In this document: positions 53,630 through 63,524 of the stretch, piece after piece
Layout of the letters: every line of letters begins with the position of its first letter
Numbering within the stretch: position 1 is the first letter of the stretch
DNA from: JAPOUP01 sp965221405
GTDB lineage: Bacteria; Pseudomonadota; Alphaproteobacteria; Rhodobacterales; Rhodobacteraceae
Direction: 5' to 3'
Assembly (NCBI GenBank): GCA_965221405.1
Contig: CBDCSE010000003.1
Coordinates: forward strand, 1-64,000
Length of the DNA stretch: 64,000 nucleotides
Program-made: the position numbers and the translations under genes
The notes under the pieces: model-generated
Databases searched by the model: none
What the model was told of the DNA's origin: nothing
What the model saw: only the letters and a program-made list of their open reading frames with translations

Positions 53630-54430
53630 ATGCCCGGAATCGACAGTTCAGATCGGGACGCTCTGATCGAGACAGCACACGAAATGGCAAACGCGGCCAG
53701 AGCCGCGGTCCTTCCCCATTTCCGCGCCCGGAATCTCCGGATGGAGAACAAGGATCCGAACGGGTTCGATCCAGTCACGGCCGCGGACCGTAACGCGGAG
53801 CAGGCGATCCGCGACGTTCTTGCCCTGCGAAGGCCCGATGACGGAATTCTTGGCGAGGAGCATGGAACGGTCAAGGGAAGCAGCGGGTTGGTCTGGGTGG
53901 TCGACCCGATTGACGGGACCCGGGGCTTCATCTCAGGCACTCCGACATGGGGGGTTCTCATCGCGGTCGGCGCGGGGAGCGGGCCGCTTTTTGGCCTGAT
54001 AGACCAGCCATATATCCGCGAGCGTTTCGTCGGTGGCTTCAGCGAGGCTTACATGGTAGGCCCGCAGGGTCGGGTGCCACTACGCTGCCGGGGTGCCCGC
54101 GAGTTGTCCGCAGCGACCGTTCTCACCACTTTTCCCGAGATTGGAACCGACGCGGAGGCGAAAGCGTTCCATACTCTGGCATCACGTTGCAACCTCACGC
54201 GCTACGGTATGGATTGCTATGCCTATGCTCTTCTGGCGGCTGGCCAGATCGATCTGGTCGTGGAAGCGGGCCTTGAGCCATATGACATCCAGGCGCCTAT
54301 GGCCGTGATCGAGGCGGCGGGCGGCATCGTGACCGACTGGCAGGGTGGATGTGCGCATATGGGTGGACAGGTGCTGGCGGCGGCGAATCCCCGCATCCAC
54401 GCCGCGGCCATCGAAACGCTTAATTCCTGA
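53630..54430 (+). CDS. hisN: HisN-type histidinol-phosphatase (inositol monophosphatase family)
   Basis: A 266-residue Mg-dependent phosphatase. Metal-binding motifs GEEHG (about 75-79), WVVDPIDGTRGFISGTP (about 88-104) and YDIQAPMAVIEAAGG (about 224-238) are present. RGFISG after the DPIDGT motif is typical of the HisN subgroup, which dephosphorylates histidinol phosphate in histidine synthesis; a general inositol-phosphatase activity is also possible. It stands alone, divergent from the BI-1 gene. Confidence 0.87.
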   Translation: MPGIDSSDRDALIETAHEMANAARAAVLPHFRARNLRMENKDPNGFDPVTAADRNAEQAIRDVLALRRPDDGILGEEHGTVKGSSGLVWVVDPIDGTRGFISGTPTWGVLIAVGAGSGPLFGLIDQPYIRERFVGGFSEAYMVGPQGRVPLRCRGARELSAATVLTTFPEIGTDAEAKAFHTLASRCNLTRYGMDCYAYALLAAGQIDLVVEAGLEPYDIQAPMAVIEAAGGIVTDWQGGCAHMGGQVLAAANPRIHAAAIETLNS

Positions 54431-54549
54431 CACCGGCGTATTGCGGTATACACCGGCGTCCTCCGCCGGCACGTGGTTCGGCAGCCGCTTTTCCCGATAG
54501 TCTCGCTGGGGTCAGGTCGGGGTGGTCATGTATAGGCGGGAGAGTGGAA

Positions 54550-55884
54550 ATGGCGGAGATCCTGATCAGGAACGCCGATACCGTAGTCACCATGGATGAC
54601 AGCCGAACCGAACTTGAGGGTGCTGACATTCTGGTACGCGACGGCGTCATCGCCGAACTCGGCGTTGGGCTGTCCGCGGAGTGCGAAACCGTTCTGGCTG
54701 ACGGATGCGTGGTCACGCCGGGCCTCGTCAACACGCATCACCATCTGTTCCAGACGCTCACCCGCGCTGTGCCGGGAGCGCAGGACCAGCCCTTATTCGG
54801 CTGGCTCAGGACCCTGTACCCGATCTGGGCCCGGTTCGGGCCTGAGGAAATCAGGGTTTCCGCCACGGTTGGTATGGCCGAACTGGCACTTTCGGGCTGC
54901 ACGCTGACCTCAGACCATCTATACCTGTTCCCGAACGGTGCGCGGCTGGACGATACCATCGAGGCGGCGTCGGAGATCGGACTGCGTTTCCATCCCACCA
55001 GAGGTGCCATGTCGATCGGTGAGAGCGACGGCGGGCTTCCGCCCGATTCGCTGGTCGAGCGTGAGGCGGACATCCTGACGGACTGCATGCGCGTCATCGA
55101 CGCCTTCCATGATCCGAATCCCGGTGCGATGGTCCGGATCGGAGTCGCCCCCTGCTCACCGTTTTCGGTATCCCGGGAGCTGATGCGTGACTGTGCTTTA
55201 CTCGCCCGCGGCGCGAATACGATGCTTCATACGCATCTGGCTGAGAATTCCGAAGACATTCAGTATACCGCGGACAGGTTTGGATGCCGTCCGGGGCAGT
55301 ACGTCGAGGAACTGGGCTGGACCGGCACGGATGTCTGGCATGCGCATTGTGTCAAGATGGACCGTCGGGAAATCGGAATTTTCGCGGCGTCGGGAACGGG
55401 CGTGGCGCACTGCCCGTGCTCCAACTGCCGACTTGGATCGGGCGTCGCTCCGGTTCGGGCGATGCGCGACGCTGGTGTCAACGTCGGACTTGGAGTCGAT
55501 GGTTCGGCCAGCAACGACGTCGGTAGCCTGATCGTCGAGGCGCGTCAGGCGATGCTGCTGCAACGAGTATCTTTGGGTGCCGACGCGATGCACGCAAGGG
55601 AAGCACTGGAGATCGCCACCCGTGGAGGGGCCGACGTACTTGGTCGGCCCGATTGTGGCCGTATCGTTCCCGGCTGCCGCGCCGATCTGGCGATCTGGGA
55701 CACCTCACGTGTGGAGAGCGCGGGGAGCTGGGATCCGGCCGCGCTGCTCATGGCCGGACCGGCGTCGGTAAGGGATCTGTTCGTGGAAGGACGGCAGATC
55801 GTGCGCGATGGCAGGATCACGACGGTCGACCTGCGTCGGGCGATCCAACGGCAGAACGCTTTGGCGAAAGCGCTTGCCGGGTAA
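54550..55884 (+). CDS. 8-oxoguanine deaminase
   Basis: A 444-residue amidohydrolase. LVNTHHHLFQTLTRA (about 57-71) holds the first metal histidines, MLHTHLAENSEDIQY the next, HAHCVKM another, and LGVDGSASNDVGSL the aspartate with the family-specific SASND. This pattern matches 8-oxoguanine deaminases, which convert 8-oxoguanine to urate. I prefer the ATG at 54550 with GGGAGAG upstream over the GTG two codons earlier. It converges with the guanine deaminase gene. Confidence 0.88.
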   Translation: MAEILIRNADTVVTMDDSRTELEGADILVRDGVIAELGVGLSAECETVLADGCVVTPGLVNTHHHLFQTLTRAVPGAQDQPLFGWLRTLYPIWARFGPEEIRVSATVGMAELALSGCTLTSDHLYLFPNGARLDDTIEAASEIGLRFHPTRGAMSIGESDGGLPPDSLVEREADILTDCMRVIDAFHDPNPGAMVRIGVAPCSPFSVSRELMRDCALLARGANTMLHTHLAENSEDIQYTADRFGCRPGQYVEELGWTGTDVWHAHCVKMDRREIGIFAASGTGVAHCPCSNCRLGSGVAPVRAMRDAGVNVGLGVDGSASNDVGSLIVEARQAMLLQRVSLGADAMHAREALEIATRGGADVLGRPDCGRIVPGCRADLAIWDTSRVESAGSWDPAALLMAGPASVRDLFVEGRQIVRDGRITTVDLRRAIQRQNALAKALAG

Positions 55885-56008
55885 CTTGCCATGGGCTGCG
55901 CATCCCTTCCAAATCCATCCAGTACGCCGAGTGCCGCTGGATCCTTTCCGATCCATGACCTGTGGCGACATTCATGCCTGCGGCTCAACAGTTCCGGTCC
56001 CGGAACCG

Positions 56009-57298
56009 TCAAAGCGGATGACCGGCGATCCACACTTTGGTTACAGCGCGGTCGTCACCCATCATGATTGTCGGGAAAAGCGCCTCCCAGATCGTTTCCG
56101 CCCTTGCCACGCGCTGCGCGATTGCCGGAGTGGACGCGAGATCAAGCGCGATGAGATCCGCCTCGATGCCGGGCGTAAGGTTGCCTACGAAGCGGTCAAT
56201 CCCAAGGATTCGCGCCGATCCGGCCGTAGCCAGCCAGTAGAGCTGCGCTGGATGCAGTGCGTTGCCGTTCAGTTGCCCGATTTCGTAGGCCGCGGCCATG
56301 GTGCGCAGCATCGAAAAGGAAGATCCGCCGCCGGTATCGGTCGCGAGCCCGACGCGCTGCCCCGAAGACACCAGCCCCGCCATATCGAAGATCCCCGAGC
56401 CGATGAAGGTGTTGGAGGTGGGACAGTGCACCAGACCGGCCTCCACCTCGAGTAACCGGTCGCGTTCTCGGGTCGCCAGATGGATCGCGTGGCCATACAC
56501 TGCGCCACGGCCGAGAAGGCCATGTGTCTCGTAGGTGTCAAGATAATCGCGGGCCTCGGGAAAGAGCTCACGAACCCACGCGATCTCGTCCGGCTGCTCG
56601 GCGAGGTGGGTCTGCATCAGACAGTCGGGGTGCTCGGCCCAGAGAGCGCCAAGCGCCTCAAGCTGTTGCGGGGTCGAAGTGAGCGAGAACCTGGGTGTGA
56701 TGGCGTAGCCGAGCCGGCCCTGCCCATGCCACTTCTCCAGTAACGCAAGACTGTCGCTGTAAGCCGACTCCGCGCTATCCAGAAGGGCGTCAGGGGCGTT
56801 GCGGTCCATGCAGGTTTTTCCACCAATGGCACGAACGCCGCGTCTGTGCGCCGCGGTGAAGAACGCGTTCACGCTTTCAGGATGCACCGTGCAGTAGGAG
56901 CAAACGGTGGTGGTGCCATTGGCGAGCGTCAGGTCGAAATACCGTTCCGCGATCCGTCCTGCGTGCGCCACCTCGTGGAACCGGGCCTCTTCCGGGAAGG
57001 TGTAGGCGGTCAGCCAGTCGAGCAGTCTTTTCCCCCAACTCGCGATGATGGCGGTCTGGGGGTAGTGTGTGTGGGCGTCAATAAATCCGGCGGTGACCAG
57101 TGCGTCACCCATATCGTCCACCACGGCCGTCGGATGGTCGTGGAGCAGTCTGTCGGCCGGGCCGGTGGCGGCGATCCTGCCGTTCTCGACCAACACACCC
57201 CCGCGGCGTTCGAAAGCCGCAGCTTCGCCGACGTCCATGTCGAATGGATTGGCGCGGAAACCGAGAGTCTGTCCAAGGATCAGGGTCTTCTGTTTCAT
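56009..57298 (-). CDS. guaD: Guanine deaminase
   Basis: A 429-residue zinc amidohydrolase that converts guanine to xanthine. FIDAHTHYPQ (HxH), TCMDRNAP, QTHLAEQPDEI and GLATDTGGGSSFSMLRTM are the expected metal and substrate motifs. I start at ATG 57298 (MKQKTLILGQTL); the frame continues open a long way upstream, but that is antisense to mgtE. Together with the neighbouring 8-oxoguanine deaminase it feeds purine bases into urate and xanthine breakdown. Confidence 0.93.
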   Translation of the reverse strand: MKQKTLILGQTLGFRANPFDMDVGEAAAFERRGGVLVENGRIAATGPADRLLHDHPTAVVDDMGDALVTAGFIDAHTHYPQTAIIASWGKRLLDWLTAYTFPEEARFHEVAHAGRIAERYFDLTLANGTTTVCSYCTVHPESVNAFFTAAHRRGVRAIGGKTCMDRNAPDALLDSAESAYSDSLALLEKWHGQGRLGYAITPRFSLTSTPQQLEALGALWAEHPDCLMQTHLAEQPDEIAWVRELFPEARDYLDTYETHGLLGRGAVYGHAIHLATRERDRLLEVEAGLVHCPTSNTFIGSGIFDMAGLVSSGQRVGLATDTGGGSSFSMLRTMAAAYEIGQLNGNALHPAQLYWLATAGSARILGIDRFVGNLTPGIEADLIALDLASTPAIAQRVARAETIWEALFPTIMMGDDRAVTKVWIAGHPL

Positions 57299-57418
57299 TG
57301 CGTCCACTTTTCTGTAACCGGGTTTGGGCCGGACCGGGCCGGAGCGCGGTTTGCGCCGACGTCGCGTTTCTGATGAAAGAGCATCACGATTCATCGCGGG
57401 ATTCCAGAGGAGACGGGC

Positions 57419-58792
57419 ATGGCCGATGACAGTCTGATGGACGAGGACCGTTACGGGCTGGACAGGGATAAAGTCCAGGCGGTTCAGGTCGCGGCCCAGA
57501 CGGGAGAGGCGGGGCGGCTTGCCGACAGCCTTGAACCCATGCATCCCGCGGATATCGCCGATCTTCTGGAACAGGTTGGACCGGAAACGCGGCAGATGAT
57601 CCTCAAGGTCCTCGGCTTCAGGTTCGATGGGGACATCCTGTCGGAAATCGATAATTCTTTCCGAACGGAAGTGATTGACGCATTGGACCTTCCGGTTCTG
57701 GTCAAGGCCGTCAGGGATCTGGAAAGCGACGATATCGTCGATATTATCCAGCACCTCGATCCGTTGCTGCGAAGCACGTTGCTGAACGCTCTGGAGGGGG
57801 TGCGCCGGGCGGCTGTCGAACAGGCTCTGGCGTATCCGGAGTTCTCGGCCGGACGGTTGATGCAACGGGAAATGGTTGCCGGCCCTGAGCATTGGACGGT
57901 GGGCGACGCCATTGACCACCTGCGGGCCAGGCAGGATCTACCTGAGGATTTTTACCATATGATCCTTGTTGATCCAAAGCACAGGCCCACGGGTTACGTG
58001 GCCTTGGGAAAGATTCTGGGACATCCGCGGGAGGAACGGCTTCAGGCCATCGCGGCGGACAGTTTCCACATCATTGAGGCCAAGCAGGAAGAGGGTGAGG
58101 TTGCCTACGCGTTCAACCAATACCATCTGATCTCCGCTCCCGTCGTTGACGGGGATGGGCGGCTTGTAGGGGTCATCACAATCGATGACGCCATGGAGGT
58201 TCTCGCCGAGGAGGCCGAGGAGGATCTCCTGCGTCTTGCCGGCGTAAGTGACGGGTCAAGCCTGGCTGATCGGCTTTTGACCACGATACGCCGCCGATTT
58301 CCGTGGCTTGCCGTGAATCTGGCCACGGCGGTACTCGCCTCGGCGGTGATCGCGGTCTACGAGGATTCGATCGCCAGGGTCGTGGCATTGGCGATACTCA
58401 TGCCGATCATCGCCTCAATGGGCGGAAACGCCGGAACCCAGTCACTCACCGTGGCGGTGCGCGCGATCGCGACCAAGGATCTGACGGGTTCGAACGTATG
58501 GCGGGTGATCCGGCGTGAAGTTCTGGTGGGTGCGGCGAACGGACTTCTGTTCGCGGCGGTGATGGGTGGCGTCGGGTTTCTCTGGTTCGGCTCCCTGGAG
58601 CTTGCGGCTGTGGCGGCCGCGGCGATGTTGATCAACCTCGTGGTCGCGGGTCTGGCAGGCACCGTAATTCCCATTGCCCTGGAGCGGATCCACATTGACC
58701 CGGCGCTGGCATCGGGCGCATTCGTCACGACCGTCACCGACGTTGTCGGATTCCTCGCGTTTCTTGGAATCGCGGCCGCGGTGCTGATATGA
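57419..58792 (+). CDS. mgtE: Magnesium transporter MgtE
   Basis: A 457-residue protein in the usual MgtE order: N-terminal acidic domain (LEPMHPADIADLLEQVGPE), CBS pair (about 140-265), plug helix, and a five-helix channel domain with MPIIASMGGNAGTQSLTV and the C-terminal GAFVTTVTDVVGFLAFLG. The N and CBS domains sense Mg2+ and close the pore when it is plentiful. Divergent from guaD; its stop overlaps the next gene's ATG. Confidence 0.96.
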   Translation: MADDSLMDEDRYGLDRDKVQAVQVAAQTGEAGRLADSLEPMHPADIADLLEQVGPETRQMILKVLGFRFDGDILSEIDNSFRTEVIDALDLPVLVKAVRDLESDDIVDIIQHLDPLLRSTLLNALEGVRRAAVEQALAYPEFSAGRLMQREMVAGPEHWTVGDAIDHLRARQDLPEDFYHMILVDPKHRPTGYVALGKILGHPREERLQAIAADSFHIIEAKQEEGEVAYAFNQYHLISAPVVDGDGRLVGVITIDDAMEVLAEEAEEDLLRLAGVSDGSSLADRLLTTIRRRFPWLAVNLATAVLASAVIAVYEDSIARVVALAILMPIIASMGGNAGTQSLTVAVRAIATKDLTGSNVWRVIRREVLVGAANGLLFAAVMGGVGFLWFGSLELAAVAAAAMLINLVVAGLAGTVIPIALERIHIDPALASGAFVTTVTDVVGFLAFLGIAAAVLI

Positions 58793-59352
58793 TCTCCACG
58801 AAGGCCGAGATACGCAGGTCAACGTTGAGGCGGCGCGGTATCGTCCATGGCTCGGGGCTTGGCGGGGCCGCCCAGGCGGCGCTGGTCGAGGCGCTCGCGC
58901 CATGGCGGGGTCAGACCCTTTCGGGATACGTTCCGATTGGGACTGAGGTCGATCCACTGCCGGTGATGGCGCGATGGGACTCCCCGGTCTGTGTGCCGGT
59001 CATTGGCGGCGTTGGTCTTCCACTGGAATTCCATCTCTGGACACCGGGCTGCGAGATGGTCGAGGGACCGTTCGGCGTTCCCGTTCCGGCCGCGTCCGAG
59101 GTGGTCAGGCCGCGGGTATTGGTCGTTCCGCTGGTGGCGTTCGACAGCCATGGCCGCAGGCTTGGCTATGGTGGAGGCTTCTACGACAGGACGCTTGAAC
59201 GGTTGCGCGGCTCCTCGCCGATATGGGCTGTAGGATTCGCATATGCCACACAGGAGGTGGCATGCCTGCCGGTCGAAGCGACGGACCAGTCGTTGGATGC
59301 GGTGGTCACGGAAGTTGGCGAACTCCGTTTCCGACCACTGAATGATGGCTGA
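58789..59352 (+). CDS. 5-formyltetrahydrofolate cyclo-ligase
   Basis: A 187-residue enzyme that converts 5-formyl-THF to 5,10-methenyl-THF with ATP. The C-terminal signature VPLVAFDSHGRRLGYGGGFYDRTL is clear, and the N-terminal IRRSTLRRR with SGYVPIGTEVDP fits the family. It overlaps mgtE by four bases, so the two are cotranscribed, as in several Alphaproteobacteria. Confidence 0.93.
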   Translation: MISTKAEIRRSTLRRRGIVHGSGLGGAAQAALVEALAPWRGQTLSGYVPIGTEVDPLPVMARWDSPVCVPVIGGVGLPLEFHLWTPGCEMVEGPFGVPVPAASEVVRPRVLVVPLVAFDSHGRRLGYGGGFYDRTLERLRGSSPIWAVGFAYATQEVACLPVEATDQSLDAVVTEVGELRFRPLNDG

Positions 59353-59410
59353 CAGGATCGATCCGGCGGGGTCGCAGGTCCAGTCTCACCGTCCAGAGTG
59401 CCTCCGGGGG

Positions 59411-59436
59411 AGGCGGAATCGCGTACGATTCCGCCT
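59411..59436. terminator. Stem-loop downstream of the mgtE operon
   Basis: AGGCGGAATCG and CGATTCCGCCT form a perfect 11-base-pair stem with a CGTA loop. It lacks a T-run, so it is either a weak terminator or a transcript-end stabiliser for the mgtE operon. Confidence 0.5.
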
Positions 59437-59512
59437 ACGGGGCTCGATGGATTGCACGATTCATGGCTGTTGATACTTTACCGCCGCACGTTCGTCCGTC
59501 CCGGCATGGCGA

Positions 59513-59818
59513 TCATTCGCCCCATACGGTGCCCGTGTAGCCTGCACCGTATTTCTGGTTCTCATAGCTTGTGCCGCCTGGATCAATGATGTTCGCATTG
59601 ATCGTCCGGGTTTTCGGGAGACGGTCAAAGCCTTCATACCATCTACTGGGACAGGGTCGGTAGGGAGTGTGCCATTCCCATGCCCACTCAACCTGCGGGT
59701 TATACAGTTCCAACGCGAAGTTTTCGGTTTCCTCCGCGATATGGTTCCTGAGGGTTTTGACCCGCACCTCCTTGCATGACCCTGATCTGTGGAAAGTCAG
59801 GACACCCCCTCTCGACAC
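59513..59818 (-). pseudogene. Calx-beta domain fragment
   Basis: A 101-codon frame reads SRGGVLTFHRSGSCKEVRVKTLRNHIAEETENFALELYNPQ, later TINANIIDPGG. This is the pattern of one Calx-beta domain (GxLTFxxGxxxKxVxVxxxxDxxxExxENFxLxLxNP...GTIxD), normally found repeated in large calcium-binding adhesins. Here it is a lone, imperfect copy with no signal peptide, so I take it as the 3' relic of a lost adhesin gene. It could also be a very small secreted protein with an unseen start. Confidence 0.45.
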
Positions 59819-60196
59819 ACAGTTCTGGTTTCCGGCGGCACCGTTCCCGGTACAGGCCGCTGGCCGCCATCACCGCGCCCACCCCCGTCCAGCAACAGGT
59901 CTTGGGCTGTCCGGCATGAAGCCGGATTGGAACGTTACCATAGGGCGACAGGTCGGGCGTAGGTCATTAGGCCGGAAAGTCTTTGAGAAACAGTGGGATG
60001 ACTCCAGAAATCCACTGCCGCTCTCCATCGGGCTCCGGCCAGGGCCGTGCTCCGGGCAATGCGCGTTGCCGACAGGTTTTGGCGGGAAACCCGCCGGGAA
60101 GGTACTCCACTGGCACGGTGAAGCCGGGCCCGATGCCTCTCCATCGCCCCGAAATTTCCTCTGGCGGAATCGACAATGCCCTTTATCATCGCGGCG
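59819..60196. other. Intergenic region upstream of ccmF
   Basis: About 380 bases with no supported gene; upstream parts of the Calx-beta relic may be hidden here beyond recognition. Confidence 0.4.
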
Positions 60197-62170
60197 ATGT
60201 TCGTTGAACTTGGCCATTTCGCGCTAATTCTCGCCTTCGCCGTCGCCATGGTCCAGGCAACCGTTCCTTTGATCGGTGCCCAGAGGGGCTGGCGGGGATG
60301 GATGGCTGTCGCGGAGCCGGCGGCGACGGCGCAGTTCCTCCTGATACTCGCGGCGTTCGCCGCGCTGACCTACGCCTTTGTGGGATCCGATTTCTCGCTC
60401 CGGCTGGTCACCCTGAACTCGCATACGGACAAGCCGCTTCTGTATAAATTCAGCGGTGTCTGGGGTAATCACGAGGGCTCGATGCTTCTCTGGGTACTGA
60501 TACTGGCGCTGTTCGGCGCCTGTGCGGCCTGGTTCGGGAAAGGCCTCCCGGCAACATTGCGGGCCCGTGCGCTGGCCGTGCAGTCGGCGATCGCCGTCGC
60601 GTTCCTCGGGTTCATATTGTTCACGTCCAATCCATTCCTGCGGCTGGAGTTCCCGCCGCTGAACGGGCAGGATCTCAATCCGCTCCTTCAGGATCCGGGT
60701 CTCGCCCTGCATCCTCCCTTTCTCTACCTCGGGTATGTGGGTCTTTCGATGACCTTTTCGTTCGCGGTCGCGGCACTTATAGAAGGCAGGGTGAGCGCCG
60801 CCTGGGGTCGCTGGGTCCGGCCATGGGCACTCGCGGCATGGATGTTTCTGACCATTGGTATCGCGCTCGGTTCGTGGTGGGCCTACTACGAGCTCGGCTG
60901 GGGGGGATTCTGGTTCTGGGATCCGGTGGAGAACGCCAGTTTCATGCCATGGCTGATCACGACCGCGCTTCTGCATTCGGCGGTTGTCGTCGAAAAGAGG
61001 GAAGCTCTGAAGAGCTGGACCGTGCTGCTCGCGATCCTCGCCTTCGGGTTTTCGCTGATCGGAACCTTCATCGTCCGCTCGGGTGTTCTGACGTCGGTCC
61101 ACGCGTTCGCGAGTGATCCCACCCGGGGTGTTTTCATTCTCGCGATCCTTGGCGTGTTCACGGGCGGAGCCTTGGCGCTTTACGCGGCACGCGCCGGAAC
61201 AATGGAAGCGACCGGCGTCTTTTCGACCGTCAGTCGCGAGAGTGCGCTTCTGCTCAACAACGTTCTTCTGTCCGTTGCCTGCTTCGTCGTATTCATAGGG
61301 ACGCTATGGCCACTCGTTGCGGAAATGCTGTTTGACAGAAAACTGTCGGTCGGCGCACCGTATTTCAACGCGGCGTTCACGCCTTTCATGGTTGCGCTGG
61401 CGCTCGTCCTTCCCGTTGGCGCGATCCTGCCCTGGAAACGCGCGCGGTTGGGTCGATCCATCAGGGGGTTATGGGGTGTTGCCGCGCTGGCGCTCGCTCT
61501 TGGCGCATTGGCCTGGACCGTCCAGACCGGCCGCACGGCGCTCGGTCCGGTCGGACTTGCTCTGGGTGCCTGGTTGGTTTTCGGCGCACTGGTTGAGCTG
61601 CTGGTCCGCACCGGACGTGGAAGTCCGTTTAGCAGGGTCCGGCGTCTCGCGATGCTTCCCCGTGCCGATTGGGGTAAGGCGCTGGCACATGCCGGCCTTG
61701 GCGTTGCGCTCTTCGGGATTGCGGGCCTGATGGCGTGGGAGGTGGAGGATATCCGTGCCGTCCGGTTGGGCGAAAGCTACGAGGTTGGGGGCTACACGAT
61801 CAGGCTCAACGATGTCGGAAACGTTCCGGGTCCGAATTACAGCGCGGTGCAGGCGGATCTATCGGTCTCCCGGAACGGGCGGCCGCTGGCCAGGCTTCGT
61901 CCGGAGAAACGCGTCTACCCCGCAGCCGGAACGCCCACGACCGAGGCGGCGATCGACAGCGGTTCCTTCCGGGATGTCTATGTGGTCATCGGCGATGCGC
62001 AGATCGGAGGTGGGTGGGCCATTCGGACCTATGTCAAGCCTTTCGCCAACTGGATATGGACGGGTGCAGCGATCATGGCGCTTGGCGGTGGCCTGAGTCT
62101 GACCGATCGGCGTCATAGGGTCGCCGGGGGCGCGCGCAGGGCGTCTTCCGGCGCGGCGGGAATCATATGA
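60197..62170 (+). CDS. ccmF: Cytochrome c heme lyase subunit CcmF
   Basis: A 657-residue polytopic membrane protein of system I cytochrome c maturation, which with CcmH attaches heme to apocytochrome. The WWD heme-handling motif is WGGFWFWDPVENASFMPWL, and GVWGNHEGSMLLW and NPFLRLEFPPLNGQDLNPLLQDPGLALHPPFLYLGYV are family landmarks. I choose the ATG at 60197 (MFVELGHFAL), the usual N-terminus; the frame opens seven codons earlier. Its stop overlaps ccmH. Confidence 0.96.
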   Translation: MFVELGHFALILAFAVAMVQATVPLIGAQRGWRGWMAVAEPAATAQFLLILAAFAALTYAFVGSDFSLRLVTLNSHTDKPLLYKFSGVWGNHEGSMLLWVLILALFGACAAWFGKGLPATLRARALAVQSAIAVAFLGFILFTSNPFLRLEFPPLNGQDLNPLLQDPGLALHPPFLYLGYVGLSMTFSFAVAALIEGRVSAAWGRWVRPWALAAWMFLTIGIALGSWWAYYELGWGGFWFWDPVENASFMPWLITTALLHSAVVVEKREALKSWTVLLAILAFGFSLIGTFIVRSGVLTSVHAFASDPTRGVFILAILGVFTGGALALYAARAGTMEATGVFSTVSRESALLLNNVLLSVACFVVFIGTLWPLVAEMLFDRKLSVGAPYFNAAFTPFMVALALVLPVGAILPWKRARLGRSIRGLWGVAALALALGALAWTVQTGRTALGPVGLALGAWLVFGALVELLVRTGRGSPFSRVRRLAMLPRADWGKALAHAGLGVALFGIAGLMAWEVEDIRAVRLGESYEVGGYTIRLNDVGNVPGPNYSAVQADLSVSRNGRPLARLRPEKRVYPAAGTPTTEAAIDSGSFRDVYVVIGDAQIGGGWAIRTYVKPFANWIWTGAAIMALGGGLSLTDRRHRVAGGARRASSGAAGII

Positions 62171-62616
62171 GGCCGCTGATCCTGGTGCTCTGTTTGCTGG
62201 CGGCGCCCGCGTGGTCAGTGCAGCCTGACGAGATACTTGAGGATCCGGAACTGGAAACCCGGGCCCGCGAACTCAGCAGGGAACTTCGCTGCCTTGTCTG
62301 CCGCAACGAGTCGATCAACGACTCGAACGCTGAACTCGCCCGTGATCTGCGGCTTCTGGTGCGTGAGCGGCTGACTGCGGGAGACAGCGACCGGGAGGTC
62401 ATGGCTTACGTGGTTGACCGTTACGGCGAATTCGTGCTGCTCAGGCCGACTGGCGACGGATCCAATCTGGTGCTATGGTTGGCCGGGCCGGCGATGCTGG
62501 TCATTGCACTCGCCATTTCGCTCGTCTATCTACGTCGACGCAATGGCGCCAGATCGCGCGAAGGGGATCTCTCGAACACCGAACGGGCACGGCTCAGAGA
62601 GCTTCTTGACAGGTGA
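62167..62616 (+). CDS. ccmH: Cytochrome c maturation protein CcmH
   Basis: A 149-residue periplasmic-facing protein. A signal or anchor sequence (LILVLCLLAAPAWS) is followed by the thioredoxin-like LRCLVCRNESINDSNA with its CxxC (LVC RN preceded by C), which reduces the apocytochrome CxxCH, and a C-terminal transmembrane helix (NLVLWLAGPAMLVIALAISLVYL). Four-base overlap with ccmF. The ccmG and ccmI genes often found beside it are not here. Confidence 0.95.
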   Translation: MRPLILVLCLLAAPAWSVQPDEILEDPELETRARELSRELRCLVCRNESINDSNAELARDLRLLVRERLTAGDSDREVMAYVVDRYGEFVLLRPTGDGSNLVLWLAGPAMLVIALAISLVYLRRRNGARSREGDLSNTERARLRELLDR

Positions 62617-62689
62617 CCGACGCGCTTCATCCTGTCATTAGGTCGGTCGCGGTGCGTCCATTCCGGGCTGGTCGTGAAGTGGAACTGAC

Positions 62690-63466
62690 ATGGATTACCA
62701 GACAATCCGGCTGGATATCGAGAACGATCTCGCGGTTCTGACACTGAATCGCCCCGAGGTGATGAACGCTTTGAACGTTCTGATGCGCGCGGAGCTTCTG
62801 CATGCAGTGCGGGAGGCCGGGAAGGTGGCCCGTGCGCTGGTTCTGACGGGTGCGGGACGGGCGTTCTGTTCCGGCCAGGATCTGGGCGACCGGACCAATG
62901 TGGCGAATATTGATCTGGAGCGCACGTTGAGGGATGAATACGAACCACTTCTGCGTGCGGTCTATGAATGTCCGATTCCGTCAATCGCCGCCGTCAATGG
63001 CGCCGCAGCCGGGGCCGGGGCCAATCTCGCGTTGGCCGCCGATGTGGTGATCGCGACGGAATCGGCCGTTTTCCTCCAGGCATTCGCCCGCATCGGGCTG
63101 GTTCCCGACGCGGGAGGTACCTACTGGATGCCGAGGAATATGGGCTTCGCCAGGGCAATGGGAGCGTCTTTGTTTGCCGAGCCGATCGGTGCGCGTCAGG
63201 CGGCTGAATGGGGCATGATCTGGGAGGCGGTGCCGGATGGTGGTTTCGCGGCTCACTGGCGCACCCGGGCCGAAACGCTCGTATCGGGACCGACTCTCGC
63301 CTACGCGAATGCCAAACGGGCCCTGCGGGCAACCTTCGGTAACGCTCTGGACGAACAGCTTGGGCTTGAGGCGAGGCTCCAGGGTGAGTGCGGTAGGTCC
63401 AGGGACTTCCAGGAAGGTGTGCTGGCTTTCCTGGAAACGCGCAAACCGAACTTCGAGGGGCGTTGA
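62690..63466 (+). CDS. Enoyl-CoA hydratase/isomerase (PaaG-like)
   Basis: A 258-residue crotonase-fold protein. LTLNRPEVMNALN, GAGRAFCSGQDLGDR (oxyanion hole) and PIPSIAAVNGAAAGAGANLALAADVVIA are typical, as is LVPDAGGTYWMPRNMG. SGQDLGDR and the lack of a second catalytic glutamate in the usual position point to PaaG, the ring-1,2-epoxyphenylacetyl-CoA isomerase, but other enoyl-CoA isomerases are possible. No other paa genes are nearby. Confidence 0.85.
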   Translation: MDYQTIRLDIENDLAVLTLNRPEVMNALNVLMRAELLHAVREAGKVARALVLTGAGRAFCSGQDLGDRTNVANIDLERTLRDEYEPLLRAVYECPIPSIAAVNGAAAGAGANLALAADVVIATESAVFLQAFARIGLVPDAGGTYWMPRNMGFARAMGASLFAEPIGARQAAEWGMIWEAVPDGGFAAHWRTRAETLVSGPTLAYANAKRALRATFGNALDEQLGLEARLQGECGRSRDFQEGVLAFLETRKPNFEGR

Positions 63467-63524
63467 CGTCCCCCTGATCCGGCACCCGCTCCTCATCGCC
63501 TTGAATCCCGGGATCAGGTCGTTG

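Noticed and set aside
63467..63524. An intrinsic terminator between the hydratase and citrate synthase genes
   Set aside because: CCTGATCC and GGATCAGG can pair, but the loop is about 30 bases and no T-run follows on either strand.
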